Shown: one piece after another, positions 45,490-57,759 of the stretch
Position numbering within the stretch: the stretch's first letter is position 1
Layout of the letters: the number at the start of each line of letters is the position of its first letter
DNA from: Epiperipatus broadwayi
Lineage: Eukaryota; Onychophora; Udeonychophora; Euonychophora; Peripatidae
Assembly: GCA_028023455.1 (NCBI GenBank)
Contig: JAQFVV010000012.1
Span: 16,320,364 to 16,384,363, forward strand
Direction: 5' to 3'
DNA: 64,000 bases
Notes under the pieces: generated by a model
The model's input: only the letters and a program-made list of their open reading frames with translations
Databases searched by the model: none
Told to the model about the DNA's origin: nothing
Translations under genes and position numbers: made by a program

Positions 45490-46440
45490 GGAAATTAAAC
45501 ACAAAACCTGTTGAGATCAGCTGTCGAGAGGGAACAAAACCCATTGAAAGCAAACATAGAAAAGATCTGTGCCTCAAGTGGGAATAAATTTTGAGATCAT
45601 TGGAAACCTGAATCAACCTACAATATTCCTGATGCCAACTGGATTCGGAAGACCACAGAATACAAAACGCTGATTGGATGGATTAGAAATGGATGGCCCA
45701 ATATATGCCCACCCTATCTAAACCAATCATTATGGACTGCTCACCAACAACTGTCAATGTTAAATAGATGTATTATAAATGGTGATGGAATTTAATTCCA
45801 CCCGTGGATTGTGAAAAAATATTAAAACTAATTCAAGGACATTCTGGGGTGGTGAGAGCAAAAGCTCTTACTCGCAACTATGTATACTGGCCTGGCATAA
45901 GTTACAACAAAAATGTTCAAATCTTGTCAATATACCGCAAACTCACCCCAGAAAAAGTATTCGCATGGACTAAAGAAGCTAGACCATGGAATTATATACA
46001 CAGTGAAAATTGTGATATAATAGATGCCAACATATTTGTTTTAGCAGATGCTAACTCCAAGCAAGTAAAATATAAACTTGTAAAAAATACAAGGGCAAAA
46101 GAAACTATATGTACTCTTAAAGATATCTTTATGTATCATGGTTCTCCAGAGGTACTCGTTTCTGATAATGGGACAGAGTTCACTTTGGAAGAGTTCAAAG
46201 CCTTTTTGGAAGAGTGGGGAGTATGACATGTATTAGCACCATATCTGCCAGAATTCAAATGGAATGCTAGAGAAACCAGTGTAACAGCTGAAGTTAAAAC
46301 TAAATAAATTAAGTAACTCAAGCACCAAAGAAGCATTGGATGTGGCATCACTGTCCACAACCACTGGTAAATCACCGGCAGAAGTATTGATAGGAAGAAA
46401 ATAAGAAACAATCTATCCATCGTCCTGCTGAAGAAGGAAC
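45490..46440 (+). pseudogene. Gypsy-2 integrase, degraded
   Basis: The first traces, YKTLIGWIRNGWP and LWTAHQQLSMLN, belong to the segment between RNase H and integrase in Gypsy elements. The open piece 45804-46226 has HSGVVRAKALTRNYVYWPG, the zinc-binding region, then ADANSKQVKY with the first catalytic region worn, and IFMYHGSPEVLVSDNGTEFT with the second catalytic Asp. About 30 residues of the core after a stop follow. It is incomplete and dead. RT and RNase H that should precede it are absent. Confidence 0.75.
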
Positions 46441-46892
46441 AACCAACAAAAATTCCAGAAAATAGCTATGCTAATGGAGAAAAGTTATGGATAAGAGATA
46501 ACCTATGGAAATTTGTGGATTGAGAGCCAAATAAAGAAAGTAATTTCAAACTATATCATAGAGGGCAAATCCTCCACAGGAATACCCTATACACACTATG
46601 TAAATCACATTAGCAAAAACTGGACTGAAATAAATATAGACTTTAATGCTGAAAGTTGTGAAAAACTAATCAAAATGGAAAAAACCACCCAACAAGATTG
46701 TGCAAACTCACATATTGCTACTGTTACTGAACCAGAAGAATTCAATATGATGGAACCAAAACCAAGTGCTACAGAATGTTTGAGAACTAAAAGATTTTGA
46801 TGTCATCACCAATGACCAGCCTATCTAAGATTATATTTGCTACTCCAGTAGAATATTAAAATAGCCTGCAGTTTCTCAGGAGTAGGAGGGGA
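46441..46892 (+). other. Gypsy-2 3' internal region
   Basis: A 95-codon frame (46513-46800) is probably the decayed integrase C-terminal tail (IRDNLWKFV-like traces before it). A purine-rich tract (ggagtaggaggggatgg) precedes the 3' LTR. Confidence 0.45.
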
Positions 46893-47398
46893 TGGTGGTG
46901 CACGTATATGTTGAAACCGGAAGAGTTAAAGAAGACAAGTAAACAAATAAATAGAAAACGGATTGAGGAGGCAATTAATGAACTAACCAATAATAGAATA
47001 GTTTTCTCTAAGGACAGCTTGTATACTATAAATACCTGATAACACATTAGCCCATGCTCTTCTTTTGCCATCAACATGCATCCAGAAGCTTAGTGGACTT
47101 CAATTCCGCAGTCATTACCCTACAGAATCCCAGCTGAAGGTGACGAAAGGGATATAGGTATTAAAGCCCAACCCTGGTCTACATTATTATTTTGCTCTAA
47201 TTGTAAATGTTTATTATATACTAATAGTTATCATAATATGATGTATTATTATTACATATATCAATTTACCATATGAATGTAAGTGTATAAATGCTATCAA
47301 TTCTAAATGTATAATGTTAATGTTATTAAATAAGAAATAATTAAGCATACTTGTGTGCCTCATTTTTAATGTGCTAGATTAATAATCGATACATAGCA
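46893..47398 (+). repeat. 3' LTR of Gypsy-2
   Basis: Matches 36652-37164. It has a TATA box (tataaata, 47027-47034) and ends ACATAGCA before CATAC. Confidence 0.8.
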
Positions 47399-47599
47399 CA
47401 TACTGTTAACTCATTATAATTAATTAAGCTATTGTGCAGAATACATCTAATGGAATTTATATACCCATTTAAACAAGCATCAAGTTTAAAATGAATGATT
47501 ATTGTTTCCTTAAAAAAACTTATTACTAATTGGTTTATAATTCAATCAAACTATAACAGATCCATTAATCAAATTTTTTTTCCCAAGTATTTTCAGGTA

Positions 47600-47728
47600 T
47601 CACCAATTAGTTCGCTTATATCTAGTTATGTACTCTTGATTGTATGTTAATGAATTTAATTTATTAAGAACAAAAACCAAGATTCTGGCTTCAGTAGCTT
47701 TTTGGTCTTTGGAATTCTTATCTAATCT
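47600..47728 (-). other. Possible terminal coding exon
   Basis: After an acceptor-like tctcttcaaaaagttttacag, the minus strand is open for about 42 codons to TGA, giving a polar peptide with LDKNSKDQKATEARILV and ending YKRTNW. Composition is protein-like but the family is not recognised. The evidence is weak. Confidence 0.15.
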
Positions 47729-48007
47729 GTAAAACTTTTTGAAGAGAAATTGAATTGTTAGGATCAAATATATAATTGAAGTTTTATGTAATTTCCCTTT
47801 CTTTTTACGCAAATTTGAAATAATCTATAGGATATATAAATAATGTCTTATAGCAATTTTTTATTTCGAGAAGGAAAGTAAAATTCAAATTAATAATTAG
47901 CATCAAATTAAAAAATGAAATTTAAATTATTTTTTAAATAACAAATAACAAAATTTATATCTTAAAAAAATAATAATTGAATAATTTTATGGCTCAGGAA
48001 TTTAAAG

Positions 48008-48149
48008 AAGTTTGAACGTCGGAAATGGCAAATGTGGACGCAAAACGTGGATCTTAAGATCCAATAGCTACTACATCAAAATCAATTTATATAACTGCTG
48101 TGTCTTATGACCAGCAAGTAAATAAATGGACGAAGGCAGAATTGAGATG
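48008..48149 (+). other. Possible exon ending at a strong splice donor
   Basis: One frame reads DPIATTSKSIYITAVSYDQQ and ends before GGTAAGA, a good donor. An in-frame TAA lies 10 codons after the only upstream ATG (atggcaaatgtgg), so it may be a pseudogene or a leader. Not recognised. Confidence 0.2.
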
Positions 48150-48159
48150 GTAAGATTAT

Positions 48160-49404
48160 AGTTTAATACGAATAATTTTAACTATAAACATAGCCTATTA
48201 TAAGGCGTAATAAAATAATAAAAGGTCGTGGTGACCTGCATATAAATACCCTAGTCCTGCTTTTGGACTTAGAGGCAGGAGTCTCTGACTAAAATTAAAA
48301 CTCAGAACATACTCAGAACAATTAGATCAGGTTATGGGGGTTTATATACCCCTCAAGACTTCTGGAGTCTTTTACATTCCTAACCATATATGGTGTTTTT
48401 ATTTACGTTTTCACATACACGCAGTATTTTCACATTTCTAACCATATATGGTATTTTACATAGTTTTCTGACCCTATAAGGTCAGCTGGGCTGTTATTAT
48501 TATACAACTTTCTATGATTTAACAACATTGCAATTTTACACAATCGTTATGCTTAATTACTATATAGTTATTTTACATATTTATTATACATTACAGTTAT
48601 TACTTTTATTCTACATTTATACAATTATTATTATTTCCATATTCATTATACATTATATATGTTTATACCTTGACCTTGAATACTGCAATAACAAAAAAAA
48701 AATGTAATAGGGAAGTATTTTAATATATTTTATCACAAATTTTTTATTTACAAATACATATTATGATTATTTTAAAATTTATAAAGATATATCTCTATTC
48801 TTAAGTGAAATATTTCGAAAGTATTACAATATCAAATTTAAAGATTGTTATAAATTTAAAATTACATGAATATATCTAATTCAATTTTTCATTTATAATA
48901 AGTACAGAAATCAGTTATTATTGTCAATATTTTCATTATTCCATAAAAGCATCTTTTTAATCCTTTACTCCCTCCCCTATACTTTTTTCGAAATTCAAAT
49001 AAAAAAAATATTTTCTTTTTTAATAGACATAAGATTGTAATTAAATCGGATAAATGATCGATTCATTTTACAATAATTTTGTAAAATATTCTTTGAATAA
49101 ATATTTCTTAATTAAAATTTCAAACAACCCGTTACGGTAATACGTTGCATTTAACCTGCCAAAAAGAATAATCTACACTGTAAATAAATGATTTAAGAGA
49201 GATAATTTTAAAAAATTTACAAATATACATATTTCACCTTTTTTATAAAGCTTTAACTAAATATTTCAAGAGCAATTACGGAGATATATTAAGAAAATGT
49301 TATGGTTTAAGCTCATTTCGTAATAAGAGCAAAAACCAAAGCCTAATCTAGATCATTTAAAAGTAAAATGTATCTAAAGTATCAAAACTAAATCTAATTA
49401 TACT
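48160..49404. other. AT-rich stretch with a TATA-like word
   Basis: gcatataaatacc near 48238 is followed by a less AT-rich block; ccatatatggt is repeated at about 48388 and 48445. No gene or element could be assigned. Confidence 0.25.
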
Positions 49405-49407
49405 CAC

Positions 49408-49560
49408 AGACAACGATGCTGAATCGCTGTCAGTCATTGCTGATTATTTGCCATCAGTGTGTTCATTATATATGCCCTAAACCATGCTTCCTCAATGAAT
49501 AAAAAACGTAATGTATAAACAAAACAATCATGGCGGACAAATCCGTAATTCAAATTTGAT
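49408..49560 (-). other. Possible first exon of a host gene
   Basis: On the minus strand an ATG (49435-49437) gives MTDSDSASLS and reaches GTGAGTAT, a near-perfect donor at 49407. About 95 bp upstream is a CCGCCATG word, the reverse complement of catggcgg (49529-49536), similar to YY1 sites found near start sites. The block is less AT-rich than the flanks. Gene identity unknown. Confidence 0.25.
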
Positions 49561-50454
49561 AAAAAAAACGTGAAAGATTTAAATTAATAATACGCCAGAA
49601 TCAAATGAGGTGCTAAAACGAAGAAATTCTATTATCATTATTCATATTATAAAAAAATTAAACAAAATGATGACTTCCAATAGAAATATTTATTAACAAT
49701 AATTACGGAATGGAAACATTTATAAAGATTTGCTGCAGATCATTTATTTATGGCATTTGTAGAAAGGCGCCAAAATCACTGACATTACTGATTATTAAAA
49801 ATGTCGTTTGACTTAATTAAAAATTTCCCCAAAAGATAGGATAATATATATATAAACAAATACGTAAATTATGTCTATTTTAACATGTATTAGAAATTAG
49901 TCTAACACTTAGGATTGATATTATTTAATACTTATTATGGTAAATCAATTTTAAAAAGATCGTAAATTTAAAATAAAGATTTAATATAAATAGGTTACAC
50001 GCTAATTTCATTCGTTTATAATACATATGTGATACCAGATTTATTATATAAGAGTAATAAATTATTTACAAAATTAAAATTTTGCCCGAAGGTTTATTAA
50101 AATTATAATTGAGATGAAGTAGCTTTTAAACATCACTAGTTCTCACGATGTTGCTGCATAAAGACACCTGTCCCAGACTTTTTTCGTCGATGTATTTGCT
50201 CGATGCACTGACATCTATAACTCGTGGCTTAAGCTTCCCTGAAGTTATCTTGATCTTTCCGGGAATATCTATTTTAAGAATTCTACCTTAGGAATAACTA
50301 ATTTTGTTAATTTATTTTAATCTAATAATTACATATTTTTTAATTAAGCATTTCTTTCATTCTTAATCCTATACTCTAATCATGGCATTAGTTTCTACAG
50401 TTTTTTGTCTCACCTCAAAGCTGTTAGACAAATTTTCCATTTATTATTATTTAT
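49561..50454. other. AT-rich stretch, no recognised feature
   Basis: Nothing supportable was seen before the LTR of the next element. Confidence 0.4.
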
Positions 50455-51344
50455 TTAATAAGAGTTCACTAATCAAATTTTTTGTTATTGTGATCTCGAT
50501 AACAAATCATAGTTAAGTAGGCAATTCGTATTAAAATAATATTTTCTATTTTAATTATTAGCAAATGCCTTTACAAAATCTGCCATAAAATATAATCTTA
50601 TATAACAAATTACATAGGATATAAAATCCTATGTTACACAAAATAATACTAAGATCAAATATAACCTGTTAAACGTTCCTAGATTGGAAAATCCTCTTCT
50701 CTAGCTCAGTAGTCATTCTGGTCCAATATATTCAACTCTCCTTTTATATTGCTTTATATTCAATTAGTGGGTTTTTTTTGCTTCAGGGATAACTTATATT
50801 TTTTTCAATTTAATTAATGTTATAATTATTCTTTCTCTATAGAGAAGGGATTATCTTTTTTCTTAATTAATCTACTGATTACAATTATCATCCAAAATCT
50901 ATTAAATTATTCATGTTTAAATCTTTAATTAAATAAAAAAATTTAAATAAATTTTTAGTTATTTTTAAAAATGAAGTTGAAGTGACCTCTAATTTTTTTT
51001 GAAATGTAGCATTACTTCCCACTACTCTAAAAGTATTGATTTTTTACACTAACCTCAACTGCAAGAATATTCTTTTAAATATCTTGTTTTATCTTTTTTC
51101 TTTTGCTTCTCTTGTCTTCTAAGCTAAATATCTCTACTTACTCTATATTTTCTCCTGAAGGTTTACTAAAATTCATTCAGTGTTTTTTTTTCTTTCCTTC
51201 TATAGTGTTCTACTTCTGGAACTTCATTTCAACAAATGTGATGTTTATATTTATCACCATCATTAGAAATCATAGCTTTTTTTTCTTAATCCAGCTTTTT
51301 CTCAAATTGTCTCAAACTCGAACCTTATCATTAATTTTACATGT

Positions 51345-54300
51345 GATGTGATGTACTGTAGCTTCTTCTTAAACGAAGTCAAGATTCTCAGCAATTATGC
51401 CCAAAGAAACCTGTTAGCTACTTAATTTTACATTCCCCAGTCTAAGTTTTCCCATATTCTGCTCCATCCCATTTCCACAACATAATCTTTGTCTACAGCC
51501 TTTATATCTAAATCCCCCTTTTTCCAAACCCAGCATAAAAACCAATAATCCACTTTCTGTATAATCACTTTTTTCATATTTATTCTTCCATAACTTCATT
51601 ATATGTGCCCTTTTTGTTTTCAAGCATTTACATTCAATTAACAGATGCCTAATATTTTCTATTCCTTCCTTACATAATTTACAGACTAAATCACCCATAT
51701 TTTTCCATTTACATGTATATTCTCTTGTTGGTAAAGATCCTGTTCGAGCCTTAAACAATAAACTACTTTCCTTACTATTATCATATATTAACTCACACCT
51801 AATATTCTGTTTATTTCTATATATATTTAAACTCTTTTTACTCTCCATACTAGTTCTCTCTCTCTAACTCCCTATTCTTTATTAATAAATCTATTCTTTT
51901 ATCCCATTCCTTACCACTATAACACTCAACAATCCTCTTAACACAATCATCCCATCTTTTGTACAAATATACTGATATAAATTATTTATCCAAATCTTTT
52001 GCATACCACATTACCTTTCTCACCCATCTTGTTACCTGCCCTTTACTCATAACCCAATTAAATACTATTTTGGCTATTCTTTTATTATCCATAAACTGCA
52101 ATCTACCAAACATTTTGATTTTACTTTTTGCATCTCTCATATGAAAACTTGACCATCCCATTTCTCCTTGAATTGCCTCCTTTGCTGTCCATACATCTGC
52201 ATTCAATGCATGTCTTCCTACTTCCCTTGGAACTTTTTTTAAGTAATTTAATACCCCTTTACTAACCTATAATGCATCATTACCATATGTTAAACCTGCT
52301 ACTGCAACTCCTTTTCATATAATTCTAGCTACATCATATTTATTATATGAAAACACTGTTAATTTCTTGATCAATCCCTTTCTTTTCTTTGCTTCATTTA
52401 TTAATTTTTTCTCCCATCCAAATAATTTTTCTGATTATTTAAAATAATTCCCAAATAACTATATCTATTCACCACTCTTAACTTAATATCTCCCAATAAA
52501 AATTCTACATCTTCTCTTTCCCAGTATTAACCATCATTATATTTGATTTTTCTTCACTAAATTTAATCCCCATCTCTTTACCTACCCTTGCACATTTCCT
52601 CAGCATAACTTCCATATCTTCTCTTCTTTCTGCACACAAAAATATAACCGCAAAAAAAAAGACTTGATAAAATATATATTCCCTTACTACCTATTAACGG
52701 TTTCTCTATCCCTCTTCCTAATCTTTCTATTGCCTTTTCCATTTCACTCAAATACAACACAAACAAAATAGGTGAAATGGGGCATCCTTGCCTTAGTCCC
52801 ACCTCATTTTTAACTTTAACTGATTCTATATTCCCTAATTGATATATATATATATAATAATTTTTTCATATAATTTCTTAATAATATCTATTAAAGCTTC
52901 ATCCATTCCCAAATTTGCTAACCTTATCCATAATCTATTTCTATTTACTCTATCATATGCCTTCTCTATATCTATAAAACTCATATATAACTGTTTACCT
53001 GAATTCCTACTCATATCCATAAGTTGTGTAACTACAAATAAACTATCTCCTATAAGCCTATGTAATCTAAAATCTTCTTGCATTTTCCCACTCATTATTC
53101 CCTTCCATCCATTTTACTACTCTTCTAGCCACCATATATGAGAAAACTTTATACAAAACTGATGTTACCGCTATCAGTCTATAATTATTTAACTTTCTAT
53201 GATCCTTACCCTTTCCTTTAAATAATGATCTTACTCTTGTATTACTCCAACTACTTGGGAAAACTCTATTCTGTGCCATCTTATTAAAACAAGATAATAA
53301 CTTTACTTTTGCCCTATATTCTAAATTCATTACCATCTCTGCTGCCCATCCATCTAAACCTCTTGCTTTTCCACTTTTCAATTTTTTTCTCTACCTCATT
53401 CAATTCATTTTCTGAAAACCTAATATTCCCATTACTATATGCTTTCATATTTTCTATCACTCTATCCTTCACATCTAACATCTTTTCTATATTCATTACA
53501 TATCTATTAAAGATTCTCTCTAAATCTTCTCTAGAGCTACACTCTATTCCCTCATCATCTACTAATACTATCTCTCTCCCCCCTACATTTCTCTTTTTAA
53601 TATAATTCCAAAATTTTTTACTCCCATCTCTTCCACTTTTATTAATATCCTCCAACAATTTACTATTCAATTTCATTCTGTCTCTATAATTATCTATTTT
53701 AGCCAACTTCTTCTTTTCTAAGTACTTTTCCCATTTAGCATTAATATCTTTTTCACTTTCCTTGTTCTTAATAGCACACTTATATTCTCTACAAGCTTCT
53801 TTCCTCTCTTTTACACTTATACTAATTCTCATTTTTTTATTACTTTTTTTTTCTGAATATTATCACCTAAAAACATATTTGCCACTTTTTCTACCTCTTT
53901 ACACCAGTCCTTATACTCATCCCCAACCCACTCTTCCATGATTTCTTCAACTTGTATTTTATACTCTTCCAACTTATTCTTATCATTCACTCTCCATCCA
54001 CATCTTTTACTATTATTTCTACTTTTATTTCTATTCTCCATCACATAACTAACCATTTCAATTACAATGAAATTATGATCACTAGTGAATACTTTTTCTT
54101 CATTATCAAATACCTTAATTTTCCGTATTTTATTTATTCCCTCTTTCTCTACCATTACATAATCTATTGTATTAAATATATTATTTCTAGACCATGTATA
54201 TTGTGCTTCATAAATATTTAACAAATTTCCAATACTCAAATTCACTTTCTGACAAAATTCCTTCAAAAGCTGTCTATTTTTATTATCTACATCATCAATT

Positions 54301-54505
54301 TCTTCAATATGTCCATTCATATCCCCTATAACCATTATTCTCTTCCCCTTTTCTTTAAAACTTTGTATATCCTTAACTAAACATTCATATATGTTACTAT
54401 TCCACTCCATTATAATTTGACTATCTCCAGTGGCTATATAAACTATAGCCATCATCCATTCTTGTATACCCAACCCACAAATGTGTTTGACATTTAACAA
54501 TATTT
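51345..54505 (-). pseudogene. LINE-2 copy 2, endonuclease and reverse transcriptase, nearly complete
   Basis: From the 5' side on the minus strand: endonuclease (54500-53829) with MVIGDMNGHIEE, ARNNIFN-like YTWSRNNIF and SDHNFIVIEM; a linker (53832-53314) with KEACREYK and KFWNYIKKR; RT start (53381-53067) with KARGLDGWAAEMV and NNYRLIAVTSVLYK, where the usual P of NYRPI is L; palm (53095-52835) with FIDIEKAYDRVNRN; GLRQGCPISPILF (52802-52578); the FADD region again damaged (FFCGYIFV); then the C-terminal part with EAIQGEMGWSSF and CKLCKEGIENIRHLLIEC (51848-51414). The 3' end has catcacat-type repeats near 51344. It lacks the first endonuclease residues. The family is shared with copy 1 at 28-36 kb. 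Confidence 0.85.
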
Positions 54506-54559
54506 AAATATTTTTTTGATATAATATTTTTTTGAATTGATGTATGTTAACTACTGCTT

Positions 54560-55260
54560 CAATTTTTTGTAGTGAGTAGTATAAGAATCAATTTAGTCTT
54601 AATTCTTCTCCCCATTAATAATTCTGCTAAAATCTTTCTAGTGGGGACTGAGAATATTGTGACCTGCACAATGCTCCATATATATCAACATTATTAGCTT
54701 TAGTTGATGGACAGTTTTCAGTTCATTCATTTGACTTAGGATGGTAAGGTGGTAATATATATGGCACATTCTGTTCATTTAGTGTCTCCTCAAATTTCTG
54801 TGAAGTTAAAGTGATTTCTTTATCCAAAACTACCATTTCTGGAATTCCATGATAAAAGAAAATTTCAATAAGGTCTTTTATGGTTTCTTCTTAGTTGGTA
54901 TTTTTCACTAATCAGAAATCAATCCATCTTAAATATGCATCTATTATTATCAATATTATATTTTTCTTTACATGGATTATATGAATTCTCTGCCATGTCA
55001 TCGGGTTACTTAATCTATTCTTTTTGTGGCATAATGTTATTTAATTGGCATGACTCACACTTTTTTATATAGGCTTCAATTTCAAAAGAATCTTACATTT
55101 GTGGATATTTGGCTTAGCATTATAAGTCATCATTAATTTCACTAAAGAGGTATTTTTTTCACCTAATTCTGATGAATATAAATTTGGAAATGCTAATTTT
55201 ATTTCCTCATCAATAATGATAGTTTTTATTATGTCAAAGTATCCCTAACAGCTTAAATAT
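54560..55260 (-). pseudogene. LTR-4 integrase, degraded
   Basis: In broken frames on the minus strand: EIEAYIKKCESCQLNN (zinc-binding Cys pair), then IDNNRCIFKMD-like traces, IFFYHGIPEMVVLDKEITLTSQKF around the second catalytic position (Asp kept, following Asn/Gly changed) and YHPKSNE ending with the catalytic Glu. It is a Gypsy-type integrase core with several stops. Confidence 0.6.
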
Positions 55261-55559
55261 CTCACACCCCATTATCGGATTGATCTTTTTCTCTACGATG
55301 TATAATTTTTAATTTTACGCAGACTTGCTACTATTGTCAGCTGGATTTTGTTCCTATTCACATTTTTTTATATTATTCTAGATTGGTGTACACATTTAAA
55401 TTTAATATTCCCCATAAATTTTTTCCAATCATTTGATATTCTAGAAACACTTGGTCTGCTATCAATCTGCATTTTAATTTACTATGGTTATATGTATATT
55501 GGAATTATTAAATGGTTGAATTGATTTTCTATTCTTTTAATTTCATTGAGTGTTTTAGA

Positions 55560-56060
55560 AGTAATAGCTTCTGATTTCAGCTGTTGTTTTTTATTTTTTA
55601 TTTTTTTGTTTATGCATTTCTTCTAAGTGGCCCCTACAATTGCATTTATGGTGTTCATTTTTCCATGTGCATTTGTTCATCTAATGACTATATCATAGCA
55701 GAAACAAATTAATTTCTTTATATTTATTTTTTCAGTATTATCTGAAATTATTCACTTTTTGAATCCTTGGAAATTTCCCACTTATTCTGAAGCTAACTTG
55801 TAAGCTATTCCTATCTCCATTGCTTCTATGTAGGTCAAATCTTTTTTCCAACTATTGATGTAGCTTATCTTCATTGTACTCCAAATAAATTCATCAATAA
55901 AAGCATCTTCTGTAAAATCTTTAAAGTCACAAGGTTTTACTAAATCGTTGGGAATCAATTCATAATCAGTTAACTTTTTTTGACACCCATTCCTAAAATA
56001 TAGTTTAGCCACTTGATGATTAAGGATAGAACTAAAATAGCTATTTAATTTTCCAATCAC
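55560..56060 (-). pseudogene. LTR-4 Gag fragment
   Basis: The open piece 56060-55782 ends in FTEDAFIDEFIWSTMK and LTYIEAMEIGIAYKLASE, matching the end of the Gag domain of Gypsy elements (a helix with EA.EIg.aye.a). About 100 bp further a worn zinc knuckle reads HHKCNCRGHLEEM. Only about 300 bp separate it from the integrase, so protease, RT and RNase H are deleted. Confidence 0.55.
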
Positions 56061-57225
56061 TCTAGCAAGATAAGTTTAGTCTGCTTATTCTAATTGCATA
56101 ATTTTTTTTATTAAATCTATGACTTTAGTACTGGACAAATACACTAAAACAGCTATTTTACATTTTTCTTTCTTAATATCATTTAGAAAAAATAAATAAA
56201 TAAAATTGGCAATTGTTCCAAATATTTTGTCCATCCTCTACCATTATAAATATTAAAATTATTTGTATAACATTTTTAGATTTTCAACATCTTAAATGTC
56301 TTTTTTTTCTTTCTATAAAATGCTCTCTCATCCCAAGTTTTATTAGACTGTATTAGTTTTGGTCAACTGCAACAGTTTTCTTTTGCTATAAATTCTCTTT
56401 TCCCAAAGTTTTAATTGACTGCGCCTATTTTCTTTTATCTTAGCTCAAACTGTTTGCCACTTATTAATTTTCATTTAATATGAATCCTTATTGATATAAA
56501 TTTTTGTTGTCATGACTTTATAACTAACTTAAATAAGTTAAGTAGAAAACAATATTTTCTATTTTAATTGTTAATAAACATATTTACAAAGCTAGCATAA
56601 AATACATTCATACACAATGCAATAAATTATATAGGATATATAATCCTGTGGCTCATAAAATAAGTATAAGATCAAGTATATTTACAAAAAGTCCCTAGAT
56701 CTATGGTTTCACTCTTCAGGCTAGACATACGTGAGTTGAAAAATCCTTTTCTATTGCAATTGTCAGTCTTCTGAGTCGAAGTGCACCTTAAGATATTCTG
56801 CTTTTTTTTTTAATTCTGGCCTATATTCAAATGGTGACTTTTTTTTTACTTCTGGTGTAGTTATTGTATGTTTTGCAATTTTTCTTGTTCAACAGAGAAT
56901 TATCTTTTTTTAAAATTAATCAGCTAATTACAATTATTGTCCAAAATCTGCTTTTAGTAGATTGAGACAATTACTCTTTTTGTTATTAAATGATCCATGT
57001 TTGAATCTTTAATTAAATATTTATGAACTTTTTAGTTATTTTTAAAAATAAATTTAAGCTGATTTTTTCCCTCTTATTTTTTATTTCAAATATAGCATAT
57101 AATATAAATGTTACTTTATTAACTTTAAACATGGATACTTTTTACTTTAATATATATATATAACAAACTAACCAAAGGAAATACATATAAAAACAAAAAA
57201 AGACTTATAAATCCAATAAATAATA

Positions 57226-57262
57226 TTATATTTCAACCAGAGGACTGGTTTTCATCAGAAAG
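57226..57262 (-). ncRNA. Hammerhead-like core in the 3' region of PLE copy A
   Basis: On the minus strand CTGATGA is followed by a hairpin AACCAG / CTGGTT with loop TCCT and then GAAA. A short ATA / TAT stem III could follow. No clear stem I is found, and one extra A sits beside stem II, so activity is uncertain. Hammerheads in PLE terminal regions are known. Confidence 0.45.
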
Positions 57263-57759
57263 AAAAAAAAAATACACAGTAAAATGGCGATAATCAAAAA
57301 TTACAGATTTGGTAAAAGATTAAAAATTTAACAAAACCCCCCTGATTGGTCACAAAATCTAACACAGAATATCTACCCAATCAATGACAAAATTCAAACA
57401 AAAAAAAAAAAAAACTACATTCCCTCCTAATCAAGCTTAAATTCTATTTAAATTAAAATAAATATAAAAATAAAAAATCCAAAATTAAAAATTAAAATAT
57501 ACATATGTGCATACATAGAAAAATTAAACTATGCTCACATACAAAAAATAGCTGTGCTCACATTAATATTCATTAAAAACTAAAATACTTATACATTTTA
57601 ATCAAAAATTATAGTTAGTGCAAAGTACAATAATTTATAACTAATTATTTATCTATAAACCAATTAAACACAGATATTAAACATCCATGTAACCAATCTT
57701 TACATAAAAAACCTCATATAAGAAAATTTTCACATAAAAAACACACATATAGAAATCAT

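Larger units (their letters stand above)
36652..47398 (+). mobile_element. Ty3/Gypsy-like LTR retrotransposon (Gypsy-2), with nested insertions
   Basis: LTRs of about 0.5 kb (36652-37164 and 46893-47398) flank gag with two zinc knuckles, a protease and an integrase in forward order. The 5-bp word CATAC lies on both outer sides (36647-36651 and 47399-47403). The RT and RNase H regions are missing. Two later elements lie inside: a TIR element (38465-39798) and a gag-only LTR element (39862-45486). Gag resembles the K02A2.6-like group of Gypsy elements. Confidence 0.8.
50455..57150 (-). mobile_element. LTR retrotransposon (LTR-4), RT region lost, split by LINE-2 copy 2
   Basis: Two diverged direct repeats (about 50455-51085 and 56480-57150) share tattttctattttaatt, the aggatat.aaatcct block and a long tail with ttagttatttttaaaaat. 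Between them, on the minus strand, are gag-like and integrase-like remnants; a pyrimidine-rich tract near 51090-51120 would be the polypurine tract on the coding strand. LINE-2 copy 2 (51345-54505) lies within. Limits are approximate because both LTRs are old. Confidence 0.6.

Noticed and set aside
53309-53605. Plus-strand frame of 98 codons inside LINE-2 copy 2
   Set aside because: It is a shadow of the minus-strand RT, rich in Ser, Leu and Phe as expected from antisense of a Lys-rich protein.
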